DNA from: CAWGOF01 sp963824225
GTDB taxonomy: Bacteria > Acidobacteriota > Polarisedimenticolia > Polarisedimenticolales > Polarisedimenticolaceae
NCBI GenBank assembly: GCA_963824225.1
Contig: CAWGOF010000001.1
Location: forward strand, 248,001 to 312,000
Direction of reading: 5' to 3'
Length of the DNA: 64,000 nt
Positions 62,109 to 64,000 of the stretch are shown piece by piece. A program made the position numbers and the translations under genes. The notes under the pieces were generated by a model that saw only the letters and a list, made by a program, of their open reading frames with translations, was not told the origin of the DNA and did not search any database. The first letter of the stretch is position 1. The number at the start of each line of letters is the position of its first letter.

Positions 62109-63482
62109 GTGTTCGACGACCTGTCCGAGCGCCTGCAGGGCGATCTTCCGCAAGCTGCGCGGCCAGGCCCGGATCAACGAGGCCGTCCTCGACCAGACGC
62201 TGCGCGAGATCCGGCTGGCGCTGCTCGAGGCGGACGTCCACGTCGGCGTGGTCCAGGCGCTTCTGGACGGCGGTGCGCGCGCAAGGCGCTGGGCGAAGAG
62301 GTGTTGCAAGAGCCTGACGCCCGGGCCAGCAGGTCGTGAAGATCGTGCGCGACGAGCTGGCGGCGCTGCTCGGGGCGGACGAGCGCGGCGCCGCTGCGCT
62401 TCGCGCCGCAAGCCGCCGACGGTGATGCTGCTCGTCGGGCTCCAGGGCTCGGGGAAGACGACGACCACGGCCAAGCTCGGCCTCTGGCTCAAGAAGTCGG
62501 GCCGCTACCCGTACCTCGTCCCCGCCGACGTCTACCGCCCCGCGGCGATCGAGCAGCTCGTGCGCGTCGGCGCGGCCGGTCGGCCTCGAGGTGTTCGCGC
62601 ACGACGGGAGCCGCAGAGCCCGCTCGAGATGGCGCGCGACGGGCGTCGCTCGAGCGCGCGGCGCACGGGTTCGACACCGTGCTCGTGGACACCGCGGGCC
62701 GGCTCCACATCGACGAGGCGCTGATGGACGAGCTGCGCGCGCTCAAGGACGTGCTGGCGCCGTCCGAGATCCTGTTCGTCGCCGACGCCATGACGGGGCA
62801 GGACGCGGTGCGCTCCGCCGGGGAGTTCCACCGGGCGCTCGGCCTGACCGGCGTCATTCTGACCAAGATGGACGGCGACGCGCGCGGCGGCGCCGCGCTG
62901 TCGATCCGCCACGTCACCGGCGTCCCGATCAAGTTCGTCGGGACGCGGCGAGCGCCCGACGCGAGTTCGAGCCGTTCCACGCCGACCGCATGGTCGGCGC
63001 GCATCCTGGGCATGGGCGACGTGCTGGGCCTGATCGAGAAGGCCGAGGAGGCGTTCGACGTCGGCGAGGCCAAGGCGCTCGAGAAGAAGATCCGCAAGAA
63101 CGCAGCTTCACGCTCGAGGACTTCCGCGACCAGCTCGAGACGCTCCGGAAGATGGGCCCGCTGTCCAGGGGATCGTGTCGATGCTCCCCGGGATGGCGCA
63201 GGTCCAGGAGGCGGACCTGGACGCCGGGGCGATCGTGCGCGTCATGGCGATCATCGACTCCATGACGCCCGAGCGAGCGGCGCCGGCCCGCAGATCCTCG
63301 AACGGCAGCCGCAAGCGGCGGATCGCGCGCGGGCTCGGGCCAGGTCGGTCCAGGAGATCAACCGCCTGCTCAAGCAGTTCGCCCAGATGAAGCGCATGAT
63401 GAAGACCATGCGAGATGGCCAAGGCGTCCGGGCAAGGGCCGGGACAGGTTGCGGGGCTCGGCTGCCGTTCTGGGGCCGGTAG
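62109..63482 (+). CDS. ffh: Signal recognition particle protein Ffh, many insertions
   Basis: GTG 62109: VFDDLSERLQG. NG domain with LLVGLQGSGKTTTTAKLGLW, VPADVYRPAAIEQL, TVLVDTAGRLHIDEALMDEL, FVADAMTGQDAV and GVILTKMDGDARGGAALS. M domain with LDAGAIVRVMAIIDSMTP, SVQEINRLLKQFAQMKRMMK. Frame breaks at roughly ten places (for example ~62143, 62273, 62385, 62578, 62950, 63105, 63165). Stop taken as TAG 63480-63482. ~450 residues repaired. Confidence 0.9.
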
Positions 63483-63484
63483 GC

Positions 63485-63490
63485 TATAGT
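63485..63490 (+). promoter_or_regulatory. -10 element for rpsP
   Basis: TATAGT just after the ffh stop, 54 bases before the rpsP GTG; -35 poor (CTGCCG, 17 bases upstream). Confidence 0.45.
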
Positions 63491-63544
63491 GTGGCGTTTC
63501 ACGCGGTGCGCGAGCGTTACAGCGCCAAGCGCAGGAGGCAGGAC

Positions 63545-63791
63545 GTGCTGAAGATTCGCCTGCGCAGGATGGGGTCGCGCAAGACCCGTTCTACCGGGTG
63601 GTGGTGTCCGACTCGACGCTCGACCCCCAGAGGCCGCTTCGTCGAGAGCCTGGGGACCTACGATCCGGGCACGAACCCGGCGACGGTGCGCATCGACGTC
63701 GCCAAGGCCGACGCACTGGATCCGCAAGGGCGCTCATCCGTCCGAGACCGTGCGGAGCCTGCTCGCCGGCGCGCGTCCGCACGGCGCTTGA
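63545..63791 (+). CDS. rpsP: 30S ribosomal protein S16, three indels
   Basis: GTG 63545: LKIRLRRMGSRK, then FYRVVVSDSTLDPQ, FVESLGTYDPGTNPATVRID and IRKGAHPSETVRSLL. Breaks near 63574 (one base lost), 63632 and 63720 (one base gained each). ~81 residues repaired, normal for S16. It follows ffh and precedes khpA, as in many genomes (ffh-rpsP-khpA-rimM-trmD-rplS). Confidence 0.9.
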
Positions 63792-63829
63792 GGCCTGTCG
63801 CGGACCCGAGCCGGCGCGAGGAAGCGCTC

Positions 63830-64000
63830 GTGAAGGAACTGCTGGAGTTGATCGTGAAGCTCGCTCGTGGACCAGCCGGAGGACGTCGTGGTCACGGAGA
63901 TCGAGGGCGAGCAGGCGACGGTGCTCGAGCTGAGCGTGGCCCAGGACGATCTGGGCAAGGTCATCGGCAAGCAGGGCCGGACGGCGCGCTCGATCCGCAC
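63830..64000 (+). CDS. khpA: KH-domain RNA-binding protein KhpA, 3' end outside window
   Basis: GTG 63830: VKELLELIVK, one extra base near 63865, then VDQPEDVVVTEIEGEQATVL and the KH core VAQDDLGKVIGKQGRTARSI with the GxxG loop. KhpA pairs with KhpB to regulate growth and division via RNA binding. The frame is cut by the window end. Confidence 0.85.
   Translation, partial: MKELLELIVKLARGPAGGRRGHGDRGRAGDGARAERGPGRSGQGHRQAGPDGALDPH

Overview
The window is about 70 percent GC and densely packed. Genes run mostly on the plus strand in overlapping operons (ATGA and GTGA junctions), with frequent GTG starts. Tol-Pal, outer-membrane lipoproteins, a TonB-like protein, LD-carboxypeptidase and RseP show a Gram-negative cell. 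The GWxTD protein, bactofilin, tetraheme cytochrome and hrcA-grpE-dnaK-dnaJ-prmA-rsmE order point to a high-GC phylum such as Acidobacteriota, Eisenbacteria or Myxococcota. That placement is an inference; there is no rRNA here to settle it.

Layout. 0-5.3 kb: ldcA end, truA, uppS, cdsA, dxr, rseP (isoprenoid, lipid and envelope). 5.6-6.9 kb: ComEA-like protein, pseudopilin, four-helix-bundle protein. 7.0-12.5 kb: heme synthesis (ccsA/hemX-like, hemA, hemC, hemD), then gcvT and gcvH. 12.5-16.9 kb: maf, a probable selenoprotein tetraheme cytochrome, ruvX, mltG, a small Cys/His protein and a DUF721 protein. 16.9-25.2 kb: beta-barrel and GWxTD pair, bactofilin, methyltransferase, aminotransferase, geranylgeranyl-reductase-like oxidoreductase, a lower-GC membrane protein and tRNA-Leu. 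25.2-29.2 kb: RNase R, CBS protein, rhodanese with MauE/DoxX, rpsT. 29.3-34.0 kb: tolQ-tolR-tonB/tolA-tolB-pal-cpoB on the minus strand. 34.1-40.1 kb: recN, coaD, NfeD protease, SPFH, GGDEF and SPOR genes. 40.1-47.6 kb: prfB with its programmed frameshift, then the heat-shock cluster. 47.7-58.2 kb: pilT, recX, alaS, lytic transglycosylase, pgsA, DUF502, plsC, cinA, thpR, PHP phosphatase, TPR protein. 58.2-64.0 kb: ftsY, ribD, ribE, ribBA, ffh, rpsP, khpA.

The most interesting item is the gene at 13218-14603. It has one in-frame TGA in a conserved Cys-Gly-X position, followed by a hairpin that fits a bacterial SECIS element, so it is probably a selenoprotein: a metallophosphatase-like domain joined to four CxxCH heme sites.

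A caution on quality. Several highly conserved genes (gcvT, dnaK, dnaJ, pilT, alaS, ftsY, ribD, ribE, ribBA, ffh, rpsP, khpA) carry many single-base indels, nearly all insertions, confined to patches. They look like uncorrected assembly errors, not real gene decay. These genes are annotated across the breaks.
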